From Halopelagius fulvigenes (lineage in GTDB: Archaea > Halobacteriota > Halobacteria > Halobacteriales > Haloferacaceae): a DNA stretch of 64,000 bases. The DNA lies in NCBI RefSeq assembly GCF_042662625.1, contig NZ_JBHSXH010000005.1, positions 1-64,000 on the forward strand, written 5' to 3'. Positions 34,877-43,651 of this stretch are shown here, one piece after another; the stretch's first letter is position 1, and every line of letters starts with the position of its first letter. A program made the position numbers and the translations under genes. The notes beneath the pieces are model-generated. The model was not told the DNA's origin and ran no database searches. It saw only the letters and a list, made by a program, of their open reading frames with translations.

Positions 34877-35857
34877 ATGAGTGGGTCGTGGGCCACCGAC
34901 GTCAGCAATCCAATCACTCGCTGGCTCTTCCTCACGGGGAACCGCTTCGGGGTGGCTGTCACTCTCTCGCTTCTGTTCATCACATTGGAGGCGCTATTGA
35001 TCGAGTTCGGCCTCGTCTACGTCGGCCCCGGGAGTAACCTTTCGACGGCACTATCGAGCGGTCTCTTGTCGGGGGTGCTGACGCTTCTCACGGTCGTCCT
35101 ATCGATTAACCAGCTCATCCTCTCGCGGCTCTTCGGCTCGGCAGGGAGCCTCTCGGACATGCTCGAAGGAACCCTCGACTACCGGCGCACCGTCGAGGAG
35201 ATCGCAGACGTGGACGTGAGTCCGAACGAACCCACCGCGTTCATCGGCCTCCTCGCCGATACCTTGGAACACCGCGTTGGGGACTTCCGGAAGGAAGTCG
35301 AGAGTGCAGCTGTTAGCCTCAATTCAGGGGATGACGTCAAGTCGTACGAGTCGGCAGTCACCGACTACGCCGATCACCTCAGGACGGCTGAGGACCTCAA
35401 TGATGCGTCTAAGGTGTTGGTTGTCACGCTCGGAACAGACTACGCCGACCACCTCAACACGACGCGGGAATTCCGGAGCAAATACGGCGAGGGACTTTCC
35501 GACGAGGCCGACGAGGCTCTCGACGACGTTTTGGTGCTACTGAAGGCCGTCGCGACGATGCGGCAGTTCTTCAAGACACTCACCCTTCAGCAAGAACTCG
35601 CTATCCTCTCGCGGCGGTTAATATACACCGGCGTTCCGGCAGTGCTCGTGACGTACTTCCTCTCACACACCTACACTGCTGCCTCGGATGTGTCGACCGC
35701 GATCGACCCAGCGTACTTGCCAATCGTGGTGGCGGTCGCGACCGGGGTAATCCTCTTACCGCTCGCAGTGTTAGTCGCCTCCCTGCTGCGGGTAGCGACG
35801 GTGTCGCTGTACACGATATCAATCGGCACGTTCACTCCTCCCGAAAAGTCTATTTAA
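34877..35857 (+). CDS. Four-helix membrane protein, paralogue of 39784
   Basis: This 326-residue protein begins with a conserved lead-in (ITRWLFLTGNRFGVAVTLSL). Two helices lie at about 24-48 and 58-82 (LSSGLLSGVLTLLTVVLSIN, then QLILSRLFGSAGSL). A long soluble middle of about 150 acidic residues follows, then LQQELAILSRRLIYTGVPAV and two more helices (about 245-265 and 280-310). The same layout, including QxILS, GSL and EELAxLSRxLxYxG, is found in the protein at 39784-40695. I know the family only as a haloarchaeal protein of unknown function. Confidence 0.7.
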   Translation: MSGSWATDVSNPITRWLFLTGNRFGVAVTLSLLFITLEALLIEFGLVYVGPGSNLSTALSSGLLSGVLTLLTVVLSINQLILSRLFGSAGSLSDMLEGTLDYRRTVEEIADVDVSPNEPTAFIGLLADTLEHRVGDFRKEVESAAVSLNSGDDVKSYESAVTDYADHLRTAEDLNDASKVLVVTLGTDYADHLNTTREFRSKYGEGLSDEADEALDDVLVLLKAVATMRQFFKTLTLQQELAILSRRLIYTGVPAVLVTYFLSHTYTAASDVSTAIDPAYLPIVVAVATGVILLPLAVLVASLLRVATVSLYTISIGTFTPPEKSI

Positions 35858-36423
35858 GAAGACTGATTGCCGCTCGAACGACCTGAATATCTTTGTGGGT
35901 CTGCTTCACTGAGTTCGGAATCTCACTAATGTGACGCGACACCGCCGAGTCAATAACAAGTGGATGCATTCATACGCGAATACTTGTGTAGTAGGTGTGT
36001 AGGGTGAACGGCGAAAATTCCCCTCAGGCGTGCATATGCACGCTCACTCCCCCGCTCGCACGATAGTTTGCCTACCCCCTGTACATCTCGCTTCTCTCAC
36101 ATTGGAAATGTCGCTATCGGCAGGAACACCGGCTCTCTATGGGGTAGTTCTGTGCACTCCTCACTCTGTACATATCGTTGAAATATAATATCACTCCATG
36201 TCTGAGTCCCCACCCTCAGCCTTTCACGCATGGGGATTGTTTTCGACGGCGGACCAAGCCGCCGCGCGTCAGTCTGACTCCCCTCTCCGCGTGCGTAGTG
36301 GCTACCGATGACTCCCTTGAAAAGCCGCTGTCGGACGATTCAGGTGGGTAGCCATCTCGTGGCACTACAGCGTTGGCCTTCTCACCAACAATGTATGATG
36401 GCATCCGTACCAACAGTTGAGAG
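35858..36423. other. Intergenic with 16-base palindrome
   Basis: GCGTGCATATGCACGC at 36028-36043 is a perfect palindrome. Further on, GGCGGACCAAGCCGCC (36250-36265) forms a short hairpin. No gene is supported. The hairpins could belong to a lost IS200/IS605-type end. Confidence 0.35.
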
Positions 36424-36710
36424 ATGGCACCCGAGGACGACGTCGAAGTTGCGTTCGAAGACCGCCGTAAAATAGACAGCAAGGTCGTCGCGATTCGCAT
36501 CCTCTCGGTCCCCGAATCAGAGACGTACCCAGAAGGTGTAAAGTACGGGTTTCACTACGGAGAGAAGGGGGCGACGACCCTATCCTCCGATACGACAACC
36601 ACCACGGTCCGCATGAGCGCCATGAGGGCGATAAGGTGGAATAAATTGACTTTCCCGGCGTGGAAGCGCTCCTCCGCCGCTTCGCCGACGAAATCGGTAT
36701 CAACCTGTAA
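36424..36710 (+). pseudogene. TumE-like toxin (DUF6516), broken
   Basis: ATG 36424 encodes VEVAFEDRRKIDSKVVAIRI, then LSVPESETYPEGVKYGFHYG and EKGA. A frameshift near 36570 follows and the correct frame continues DDPILRYDNHHGPHERHEGD. A TAA (36628-36630) then precedes IDFPGVEALLRRFADEI. Length and motifs fit the DUF6516/TumE toxin that pairs with an HVO_A0114-type HTH. Two lesions show the toxin is dead while the regulator behind it is intact. Confidence 0.72.
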
Positions 36711-36737
36711 CTACTCCGGTGCCATCATCCACTACCC

Positions 36738-37139
36738 ATGACCAACACGACACTCACCATCCGCGTTGAATCAGACGAAGAGTTCTTCGACCGTGCGCTC
36801 AGCGGCGGCTGCGACGCTGACGCCGGCGAGATGGGCGAAGACCAGTACAGCGTCTCGCTCCCCAATGAGGCGGCACTGGCGCGTGTGTTAACCGAGAAGA
36901 TCCTCGAACTCATCCGCACCATCGCTCGCGAAGAGCCGGGGAGTCAGCGTGAACTTGCCCGTCTCGTCGACCGAGACATCAAGAACATCTCGAACGCACT
37001 CACCGACCTCACAGAACTCGGGGTCATCAAGTTCAAGGATGACGGTCGCTCGAAACGCCTCACCGTGTGGTACGACGATCTCCACGTCGAGTACGACTTC
37101 CGCACATCGAATAACGAGGAGGTTCGAGGTGTGTCGTGA
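36738..37139 (+). CDS. TumA-like HTH antitoxin (HVO_A0114 family)
   Basis: This 133-residue protein opens with a strand-rich stretch TTLTIRVESDEEFFDRALSG. Helical residues 50-75 (EAALARVLTEKILELIRTIA) lead to a winged helix GSQRELARLVDRDIKNISNA, then LTDLTELGVIKFKDDGRSKR. In TumE/TumA systems this protein neutralises the toxin and represses the operon. The adjacent toxin is broken, so it may persist as an orphan regulator or protect against another TumE. The stop overlaps the start of the next, decayed homologue. Confidence 0.82.
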   Translation: MTNTTLTIRVESDEEFFDRALSGGCDADAGEMGEDQYSVSLPNEAALARVLTEKILELIRTIAREEPGSQRELARLVDRDIKNISNALTDLTELGVIKFKDDGRSKRLTVWYDDLHVEYDFRTSNNEEVRGVS

Positions 37140-37525
37140 CCGACAACACACTCAAAATCACGTTCAAGCAACGCGAGGCGCACTGCGCCGTCTGCGAGCG
37201 ACTCCGCCGCGCAAGCCGGCGAGAGCGGCGCGGCGGTCGAACAGGATGCGCGATTCATCCTCAACTTCGAAAAGTTCGACGACGTCGACCGCCTCATGCG
37301 GACATCGAATCTCGAACTCATCGAAGCGATCGTTGCCGAACAGCCGAGAACATCCGGCAGGCGGCCGCCGCCGTCGACCGCGACTACCGCGATGTGCACC
37401 GGAATCTCCTGGAACTCGAAGCGCTGGGCGTCGTTGAGTTCGAGGAGAGCGGCCAAAGCAAGAAGCCCATCCTACGGCGCGGGGCCGACAACATCGACTT
37501 CTCATTTCAGTTCCCCCGCCGATGA
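37136..37525 (+). pseudogene. Second HVO_A0114-type HTH, two frameshifts
   Basis: GTG 37136 gives TDNTLKITFKQREA, and a frameshift near 37205 leads to ESGAAVEQDARFILNFEKF, then LMRTSNLELIEAIVAEQP. A second shift near 37345 restores NIRQAAAAVDRDYRDVHRNL, then LELEALGVVEFEESGQSKKP. Joined, the three pieces make a full-length homologue of the gene just upstream. Its 3' part is close to the fragment at 3314-3541. Confidence 0.72.
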
Positions 37526-38056
37526 CGGGAAACTCCCCGGCGCGTCGCTCTAAGCCAAAATGGAACATCTCGGCAGAGAATGTCGGACAACACCTCAACG
37601 CTGTCCGATGCTCCTGAAGAGGGAGGTTTGAAGGAGTCAGGTGGTTTCCATCCTCCCAACAAAACTTACTCATGCCACCCGGAAGAGACTATTTGGCGAT
37701 GAGGACCACAGTCCACTATCAACGAGCGACCACCACTCTCGAATACACCCGGCCAGACCGGTCAGACGGCGCTCGTGAATCCACGGGCGGAAGGTCCCAG
37801 CCGTAGCCGTCGCCGACGGCGGGAGTGAACCCTCGGCGACCGTTGAGGTCGATGGAACGCTGGTGGAGATTCATATTCACATCCATAAACACGCCGAGTA
37901 GTTGTTCTCGACGCGAATTCTCTTTTCCAGTAGTTGGTGGTGCAGTTTCTTTCTTCAGAACCCATCCTGAACAACCGCTACAGACAGGGCACAGATTTAG
38001 CATCAGTTTCAAACGATGGCGAATGAACCGAGTTGGAGAGGACATGAGGGCATTCT
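37526..38056. other. Gap with weak open frames
   Basis: Both strands have short open frames. A minus frame ending at 37719 opens with a CPVCSGCSGW phrase (near 37993), which could be the relic of a zinc protein. None is convincing. Confidence 0.3.
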
Positions 38057-38245
38057 TCAGATAGCGAGGTTGAACTCCTCGTTACCACAGTTGCATGAGC
38101 CGTTAGTCCCTATTGGACGATAATTCTCGTTTGTCATCTCTTGTGCCGGATAGACCGTCCCACATTCTGTGCATTTGGCAAATGCAGTCGGTTCTCCCCC
38201 GGTGTTTGGACTCTCCTCGGTCATTTTTTCTTGCTCACGAGACAT
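38057..38245 (-). CDS. Zinc-ribbon protein, copy 1
   Basis: This 62-residue protein reads PTAFAKCTECGTVYPAQEMT, then RPIGTNGSCNCGNEEFNLAI. Cys-x-x-Cys and Cys-x-Cys pairs form a compact zinc ribbon. The protein at 50526-50690 shares GGEP-(T/S)-x-FAKC-ECG-YP-QE and RP-GT-G-C-CGN-EF, so they are paralogues. A GGTTAACCAA word lies about 25 bases upstream of ATG 38245, and TTGGTTAA occupies the same place before the paralogue. Confidence 0.7.
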   Translation of the reverse strand: MSREQEKMTEESPNTGGEPTAFAKCTECGTVYPAQEMTNENYRPIGTNGSCNCGNEEFNLAI

Positions 38246-38340
38246 AGTACCACTTGGTGGTGAGAGCGGTTAACCAATCAACATATTCACACAAGCTGTT
38301 TACTGTGAGTAACTGGGTGACAGAATTCCAACGTCAGTAT

Positions 38341-38366
38341 GCACGCGCTACTTAGCATATCGAGTG
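38341..38366. repeat. 26-base direct repeat, left copy
   Basis: This segment (GCACGCGCTACTTAGCATAT and six more bases) is repeated exactly at 40811-40836, with weaker similarity continuing about 30 bases (TAACC-x-GGATAAGC). The copies bracket a 2.4-kb segment holding a decayed helicase fragment, the HalOD1 gene and a membrane protein. Confidence 0.55.
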
Positions 38367-38499
38367 ATTCGGTTTCCAGCTTAACCCTGGATAAGCACGA
38401 GTGGCTTCAGAAACAAAATCGCGCGACTGGGGAGAGGTCGTCGAGTCGCCCACAGTCCAGCCGAGCAAAAACGGTAAGAAACACCGAAAATAATGTCAG

Positions 38500-38760
38500 C
38501 AAACTCCCAATACCCTCCGCCAGTTCGCGTGATTGATCGAGGACAACGACATTGGCGGCCTCTCCGACCGCGAGAAGGCCGTGTGCGTGTTAGGGGTGAC
38601 ACGCGTCGTCGAAGACGTACACGTCCGAGTCCGCCGCGACAACGGCGCGCTGTAGGCCTACGAGGGTGGCGTCTGGACGCCCGACGGTGAACGCGCCCTT
38701 CGACACGGCGCGCGGCAGGCACTCGGGCCGATGCACTGCGGCCAGCGAGAAGCCATAGGG
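38500..38760 (+). pseudogene. Fragment of plasmid/virus primase-helicase-like gene
   Basis: The frame reads LIEDNDIGGLSDREKAVCVL, then GVTRVVEDVHVRVRRDNGAL, stop (TAG 38653-38655 in place of a probable Tyr), then AYEGGVWTPDGERALRHGAR, QALG. The L-Y-x-Y-x-x-G-x-W-x-D/P segment recalls the D5 N-like domain of haloarchaeal plasmid replication helicases. A TGA also interrupts just before LIEDND. Only about 80 residues survive. Confidence 0.5.
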
Positions 38761-38781
38761 ACGACGAAACTAATTCTTCAG

Positions 38782-39003
38782 TTAAGGAGGAGTCCTCCGC
38801 GCAACCATGACCTCCCCATCCCCTCGGACAGTTACTTCGTGCCCGCAGTAGCAAAACATGATAGTAGTGGATTCATCCTCCACCGAGTTAACGAACTCCG
38901 CGAGTACTCCAGGGTCAATTGTTTCATAGAGAGGTGGAACGTCAGGCGAGGGTGTATTTATTTCTGAGACTATATTTTCGATAAGTTCAGTAGACGAGGC
39001 CAT
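38782..39003 (-). CDS. HalOD1 output-domain protein
   Basis: This 73-residue stand-alone HalOD1 domain reads IENIVSEINTPSPDVPPLYE, then TIDPGVLAEFVNSVEDESTT and MFCYCGHEVTVRGDGEVMV. The PPLYETIDP-x-x-L and F-Y-x-G-x-x-V-x-V pattern is the family signature. HalOD1 is a haloarchaeal domain of unknown function, often fused to response regulators or encoded alone in dozens of copies. CTTTATTGC upstream of ATG 39003 may be the promoter. Confidence 0.82.
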   Translation of the reverse strand: MASSTELIENIVSEINTPSPDVPPLYETIDPGVLAEFVNSVEDESTTIMFCYCGHEVTVRGDGEVMVARRTPP

Positions 39004-39783
39004 ACAGGATTTAGACGGCTTTATTGCAAAAGGATAGTGGCTGATTATGTGAGGAAGAGGGTTACACCTCGACAGAAAGGGTTCTACCGCCGCGGCCCAG
39101 TTTCGCGTTTAGTTAGTCGGTCGTCTCGGCGTTTACGTCGGCGGGGAGACGCTCACCAGGCGCGAAGGGTTCGCGGGGTTCGACGCGCCCACCGTCGGCG
39201 ACGAGACGGCGTGGTGTCCGACGCGGTGAGGGTGGCGAGGGTGAGGCCGCCGGAGACGTGCCGAGGGCATCGTCCACGTCGGCGACGGGGACCGCGGGGA
39301 AGGGACGCTTTCGAAGCGCGCACAAGACGAAGCGTGAGGAGGGCCGGCGCCAAGTGCATCCCTGCCGACCTCGACCGCCTCGCGCACCGCGCCGGCTGTT
39401 CGGCGCAGAACTAACCGCCCGCCAGCGGGGGTTCTCCCCACCTACCCCGAAATAGGAGCGTGCCACGGGCGGTTGTTTGACGACGCCGTCGAGCACCACC
39501 TATGGCCGTCCTCACGGAGGTAGCACGTCTGCCAGACCCCCCGAAGCAACGAACAGAGAACTCCGCGCTCTCGTCGAAGAGCACCGTGACGACGCCGTCA
39601 GGGAACTCGCCAGCAGTATCCTCGCGTCTTGGTCACCGCCTCGGCATTTAGTGTGACAGAACCAATCGCTCAGAACAGGGAAGACAAAGATCGTTCGTAA
39701 TTCGAGAATCAAATCCTAATTCAGAGAGAAGGTGGGAGAAGCACCCTACTTTTCCTGCTAACCGACGAAGAACCAATCAACGA
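39004..39783. other. Degenerate GC-rich region
   Basis: Open frames on both strands are long because the DNA is GC-rich, but none has motif support. A short stretch (EGFAGFDAPTVGDETAWCP at about 39168) looks protein-like and may be part of a decayed gene. I support no gene here. Confidence 0.3.
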
Positions 39784-40695
39784 ATGGACAACCGATTCAG
39801 CCGATGGCTGCTCCTCTCCGGACATCGATTTAGCGTCGCCACTGGCGTACTCTTCGCCATGACTCTGGTGGTGCTTATCCCTCTCTTCTCACGGTTCGCC
39901 ATCCGCAGTTTCACGCCGCTGTTGTATATCGCGAGCGCATTGGTCGGAGGGAATATCACGCTCATCACCCTTGTGGTCGCGCTCAGTCAAGTGATCCTCT
40001 CCCAAGAACTAGAGTCTCCGGGGTCGCTCCGAGACGAGGTTGGCCGAACAGCCGACTACCGGCAGGCAGCCCTCACCCAGCCGGCACCCCCGACCGATCC
40101 AGGCGACTTCCTGCAACAACTCCTTCAGCAGACCCAAGAGCGCGCCGGTTCGCTCACAGAACTCCTCTCTGATTCCACCACCGAACCTAGTACCCACCTT
40201 ATCGACGAACTACCAGAGGAATGTGCCAAAGTGAGCGAGCGACTCGACACAACATCGGAGAAGCTCTCTTCGGTGATCGTTCCCCTCTTCGGCATTAAAT
40301 ACGCGACCTACATTCATGAGTGTCATCAGCTCGAGTCGGCTTACGAAGGAGGTGATTATGAACAGCTGCTCTCCACACTTGATGCGTTGAGCGCCGATTT
40401 GAAGAATCTCGACATTGCTCGACAGTACTTTACAACGATATTCATGAAGGAAGAACTCGCGAAGCTCTCTCGATCCCTCTTGTATGTCGGTATACTGGCT
40501 GTTCCTCTCCCGGTCGCGTTACTCATTCAGATTGCTTCCTATCCCACGGCGGCTGCCCCTATGCCGGTGATATTCGGCTTCACTCTTCTGACGGTTGTGG
40601 TTGGCCTCACCCCTCTTGCGCTCTTGATAGCGTTTATCCTCCGGGTAGCTAGGGTGACCCAGCATATCGCGTCAATCGCTCCATTCATGACATAG
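39784..40695 (+). CDS. Four-helix membrane protein, paralogue of 34877
   Basis: This 303-residue protein has FSRWLLLSGHRFSVATGVLF at the start, helices at about 18-38 and 47-72 (GGNITLITLVVALSQVILSQ), a soluble acidic middle and MKEELAKLSRSLLYVGILAV before helices at about 232-250 and 258-285. The order of segments is identical to 34877-35857. The protein sits between 26-base direct repeats with the HalOD1 gene. The sensor-like topology (long loop between helix pairs) suggests a channel or stress sensor, but nothing proves it. Confidence 0.68.
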   Translation: MDNRFSRWLLLSGHRFSVATGVLFAMTLVVLIPLFSRFAIRSFTPLLYIASALVGGNITLITLVVALSQVILSQELESPGSLRDEVGRTADYRQAALTQPAPPTDPGDFLQQLLQQTQERAGSLTELLSDSTTEPSTHLIDELPEECAKVSERLDTTSEKLSSVIVPLFGIKYATYIHECHQLESAYEGGDYEQLLSTLDALSADLKNLDIARQYFTTIFMKEELAKLSRSLLYVGILAVPLPVALLIQIASYPTAAAPMPVIFGFTLLTVVVGLTPLALLIAFILRVARVTQHIASIAPFMT

Positions 40696-40810
40696 CGCCA
40701 ACCACGACTAGGGATTGGTTTCGTTGACGTCCGAGAGGACGAATTAGTTGTATCACTCCTAGAAAGACAGCAGTCACCAGTCAGTTGATAGCACGGATTT
40801 CGAGCAGTAA

Positions 40811-40836
40811 GCACGCGCTACTTAGCATATCGAGTG
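40811..40836. repeat. 26-base direct repeat, right copy
   Basis: Exact copy of 38341-38366. It could be a duplicated promoter region, a recombination site, or the mark of a past segmental duplication. Confidence 0.55.
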
Positions 40837-40957
40837 GACGGTTCTTGATTAACCTCGGATAAGCCAAAATGGCCAGAAATGCTATTGGCTCTATGAGGAT
40901 TTACCTTTTCTATCCATTCTACAAGGGTATAACTAACCAGGATCGAATTTATCCGAT

Positions 40958-41398
40958 ATGGATTCTACTGACAAGGAGAATCACCATAACCTCCTCGCAC
41001 ACGTTCTTCTTCCGGTCGCAAACGAGGAGGACGCTCGCGACACCGCTCGTGTACTGGCACCGTACGACCCCGAGCGTGTGACGGCATTACACGTAGTAGA
41101 AAAGGGTGGAGGAGTCCCCGATAAGACGCCGGTCGAACAGTCCGAAGAAGTAGCGGAGGAAGCCTTCGCGGCGGTCCGCGAAGTGTTTCCTGACGCTGCG
41201 GACCAAACGGCCTATTCGAGGGATATCGTTGAGGCGATCTTTGATGCCGCCGACGAAGTCGGAGCGAGCGCCATCGCATATCGGTCTCGCGGTGGTGGCC
41301 GTCTCATGCAGTTCCTCTCGGGTGACCTCTCACTCCAACTCGTAACGCAAGCGGAGTACCCCGTCATTGCACTCCCCCGGAGGGACGCCGAAACATGA
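40958..41398 (+). CDS. Universal stress protein domain
   Basis: This 146-residue UspA-fold protein opens LLAHVLLPVANEEDARDTAR and ALHVVEKGGG. It closes with AIFDAADEVGASAIAYRSRG, then GRLMQFLSGDLSLQLVTQAE and YPVIALP. The ATP-binding G-2x-G-9x-G(S/T) motif is partly kept (GGGRLMQFLSGD). The last four bases overlap the permease start (ATGA at 41395), so the products are made together; the permease itself ends in two more Usp domains. It probably acts as a regulatory subunit. Confidence 0.85.
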   Translation: MDSTDKENHHNLLAHVLLPVANEEDARDTARVLAPYDPERVTALHVVEKGGGVPDKTPVEQSEEVAEEAFAAVREVFPDAADQTAYSRDIVEAIFDAADEVGASAIAYRSRGGGRLMQFLSGDLSLQLVTQAEYPVIALPRRDAET

Positions 41399-43638
41399 GC
41401 GCAGGCGACGAGGAACTAGCGAAAGACCTCGGGCCGCTCGCGGCCCTGACCATCGGCGTCGGCACGATGATCGGGGCGGGAATCTTCGTCCTTCCGGGAA
41501 CGGCCATTGAGAGCGCCGGCTGGCACGCCGTCCTCTCGTTCGTCTTAGGCGGCGCGATCGCATTACTGACTGCCTTCTCCGCGAGCGAACTCGGAACGGC
41601 GATGCCGAAGTCCGGCGGTGCGTACTACTACGTGAATCAGGCTCTCGGACCGCTGTTCGGCTCAATAACGGGGTGGGCGAACTGGCTCGGACTGGCCTTC
41701 GCGAGTTCCTTCTACATGGTCGGATTCGGGCAATACGTCCAAGCTATCGTCGGCATCTCCGGATCGCTATCGCTGGGGTTCGTCACGGTCTCTCCGGTGA
41801 AGATGATCGCGCTTCTCGGCGCGGCGTTCTTCGTCTTCGTCAACTACGTCGGCGCGAAGGAGACGGGCCGACTCCAGAACGTCATCGTCGGTATACTCGT
41901 AATCATTCTCGCGGTGTTCACGGTCGTGGGGGCGCTCAGGGCCGACTTGAGCAACCTCCCTGCGGGGAAGGGGTTCACTCCCTTGGTCACGACGACGGGA
42001 GTTATCTTCGTTTCTTACCTCGGGTTCGTCCAGATTACGAGCGTCGCAGAGGAGATCCAAGATCCCGACAGGAGCCTTCCGCGGGCGATTATTGGGAGCG
42101 TTGTCCTCGTGACGAGTATCTACGCGCTCGTACTGCTTACGATGACGGCCGCGGTCGAACAAGGATTCATCGCCGAACAACAACTCGCCGGAAACATCGC
42201 AGTGGTCGAAGTCGGTCGGCTCCTACTCGGTCCCGTCGGTGCGGTGGCGCTTCTCCTAGGCGGCCTCCTCGCAACAGCCTCCAGCGCCAACGCGTCGATC
42301 CTCGCATCGTCTCGAATCAACTTCGCGATGGGTCGCGACCGCATCGTCACTCCCGAGATCAACGCAATACACAACCGCTTCGGCACTCCCTACCGCGCCA
42401 TCGCGATCACCGGCGGACTCATCCTCTTGTTCATCGCCGCCGGTAGCGTCGAGTTGCTCGCGACCCTGGGGAGCGTCCTCCACCTGATCATCTACGGACT
42501 GCTCAACATCGCCCTGATAGTGATGCGAGAGGCCAACGTCGTAGATTACGAGCCATCGTACCGCGTCCCGCTCTACCCCGCAATCCCGATTCTCGGGGTC
42601 GTTCTCTCGTTCGCGCTCATCGCGTTCATCTCGCCGACCGTGATCCTACTCAGCGCGTTGTTGGTCGGCGGTGCCATCCTCTGGTACCTCGCGTACGCGA
42701 AGTCGCGCACGACCGTCCAAGGGGTCCTCCCCGAGTTCATCCTTGAACGGAGCGAGACGATGCCCGACGCAGTCGTCTCGGCCGCAACGAGCGTGAAACC
42801 CGATGGCGGCGAGTATCGAGTGATGGTTCCGCTGGCGAATCCAGAACACGAGTCCGACCTCATCACCCTCGCAAGCGCAATCGCCAAACAGCGAGGCGGA
42901 ATCGTTGAAGCACTACATATTGTCACCGTTCCAGATCAGACCACACTTGAGTTCGCGGCAGAGCAGTTCGACGAGGAGAAAAAAGAGTCCCAAGCACTCC
43001 TCGATGCCGCGGAACGTGACACCGAGTCGTTCGGAACCCCAATCGAGAAGTCGACCATCTTCTCACATCGATCGTTCGAGGAGATTTTCGACGCGGCGCG
43101 TTCACACGACGCCGACCTGGTCGTCATGGGTTGGGGGCCGGAGTCTCACGGTTCACCAGGTCGAATCGAGAGCGCCATGGACGACCTCGGAACGAGTCTC
43201 CCCTGCGACGTCGTCGCTCTCAGGAACCGTGGCTTCGATCCGGATCACCTCCTCGTTCCCACCGCGGGCGGTCCCTCTTCAGATCTCTCCGCGGAGATTG
43301 CCACGCTGCTCCAAAGCGAGTACGGCTCTCGGATCACCCTACTCAACGTCGACGACGACCGAGAAGCGGGTCAGGAGTTCCTCGAGAATTGGGCCTCCGA
43401 ACGTAACCTCGGCGAGGCGAACCTCCGCGTCGAAGGTGGTGACGTGAGTACAGCGATCGCGGACGCCGCGAAGGACTGTACTATGGTGATTATCGGAGCG
43501 ACCGGTCGTGGACTCCTCTCGCGGTTACTGCAGGGGTCCGAAGTAGTCGAGGCCGCCGAAGGCGTCGACCGTACAGTGCTCTTGGCCGAACGGCCGACCG
43601 ACCGATCGCTCCGCGAGCGGTTGTTCGGACGGCGGTGA
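41395..43638 (+). CDS. APC-family permease fused to two UspA domains
   Basis: This 747-residue protein has about twelve helices in residues 10-440, with the APC signature LGPLAALTIGVGTMIGAGIF at the start (unwound TM1) and SGGAYYYVNQALGP near 71. Residues about 470-600 and 620-740 are Usp domains (YRVMVPLANPEHESDLITL; ADLVVMGWGPESHGSPG; MVIIGATGRGLLSRLLQG). The transporter part resembles cationic or general amino-acid permeases. Tandem C-terminal Usp domains likely bind nucleotide and gate transport under energy or salt stress. It is coupled to the UspA gene upstream and followed by convergent TrkA. Confidence 0.88.
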   Translation: MSAGDEELAKDLGPLAALTIGVGTMIGAGIFVLPGTAIESAGWHAVLSFVLGGAIALLTAFSASELGTAMPKSGGAYYYVNQALGPLFGSITGWANWLGLAFASSFYMVGFGQYVQAIVGISGSLSLGFVTVSPVKMIALLGAAFFVFVNYVGAKETGRLQNVIVGILVIILAVFTVVGALRADLSNLPAGKGFTPLVTTTGVIFVSYLGFVQITSVAEEIQDPDRSLPRAIIGSVVLVTSIYALVLLTMTAAVEQGFIAEQQLAGNIAVVEVGRLLLGPVGAVALLLGGLLATASSANASILASSRINFAMGRDRIVTPEINAIHNRFGTPYRAIAITGGLILLFIAAGSVELLATLGSVLHLIIYGLLNIALIVMREANVVDYEPSYRVPLYPAIPILGVVLSFALIAFISPTVILLSALLVGGAILWYLAYAKSRTTVQGVLPEFILERSETMPDAVVSAATSVKPDGGEYRVMVPLANPEHESDLITLASAIAKQRGGIVEALHIVTVPDQTTLEFAAEQFDEEKKESQALLDAAERDTESFGTPIEKSTIFSHRSFEEIFDAARSHDADLVVMGWGPESHGSPGRIESAMDDLGTSLPCDVVALRNRGFDPDHLLVPTAGGPSSDLSAEIATLLQSEYGSRITLLNVDDDREAGQEFLENWASERNLGEANLRVEGGDVSTAIADAAKDCTMVIIGATGRGLLSRLLQGSEVVEAAEGVDRTVLLAERPTDRSLRERLFGRR

Positions 43639-43651
43639 GGTGAACTCGGTC

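Noticed and set aside
36949..37673. Long overlapping frames on both strands around the TumA region
   Set aside because: Shadows of the intact and decayed HTH genes in GC-rich DNA.
39113..39499. 128-codon minus frame
   Set aside because: Arises from GC-rich DNA open in several frames; no motif supports it over the alternatives.
41673..42446. 257-codon plus frame inside the permease
   Set aside because: Arg-rich translation in a shifted frame of the APC gene; not coding.
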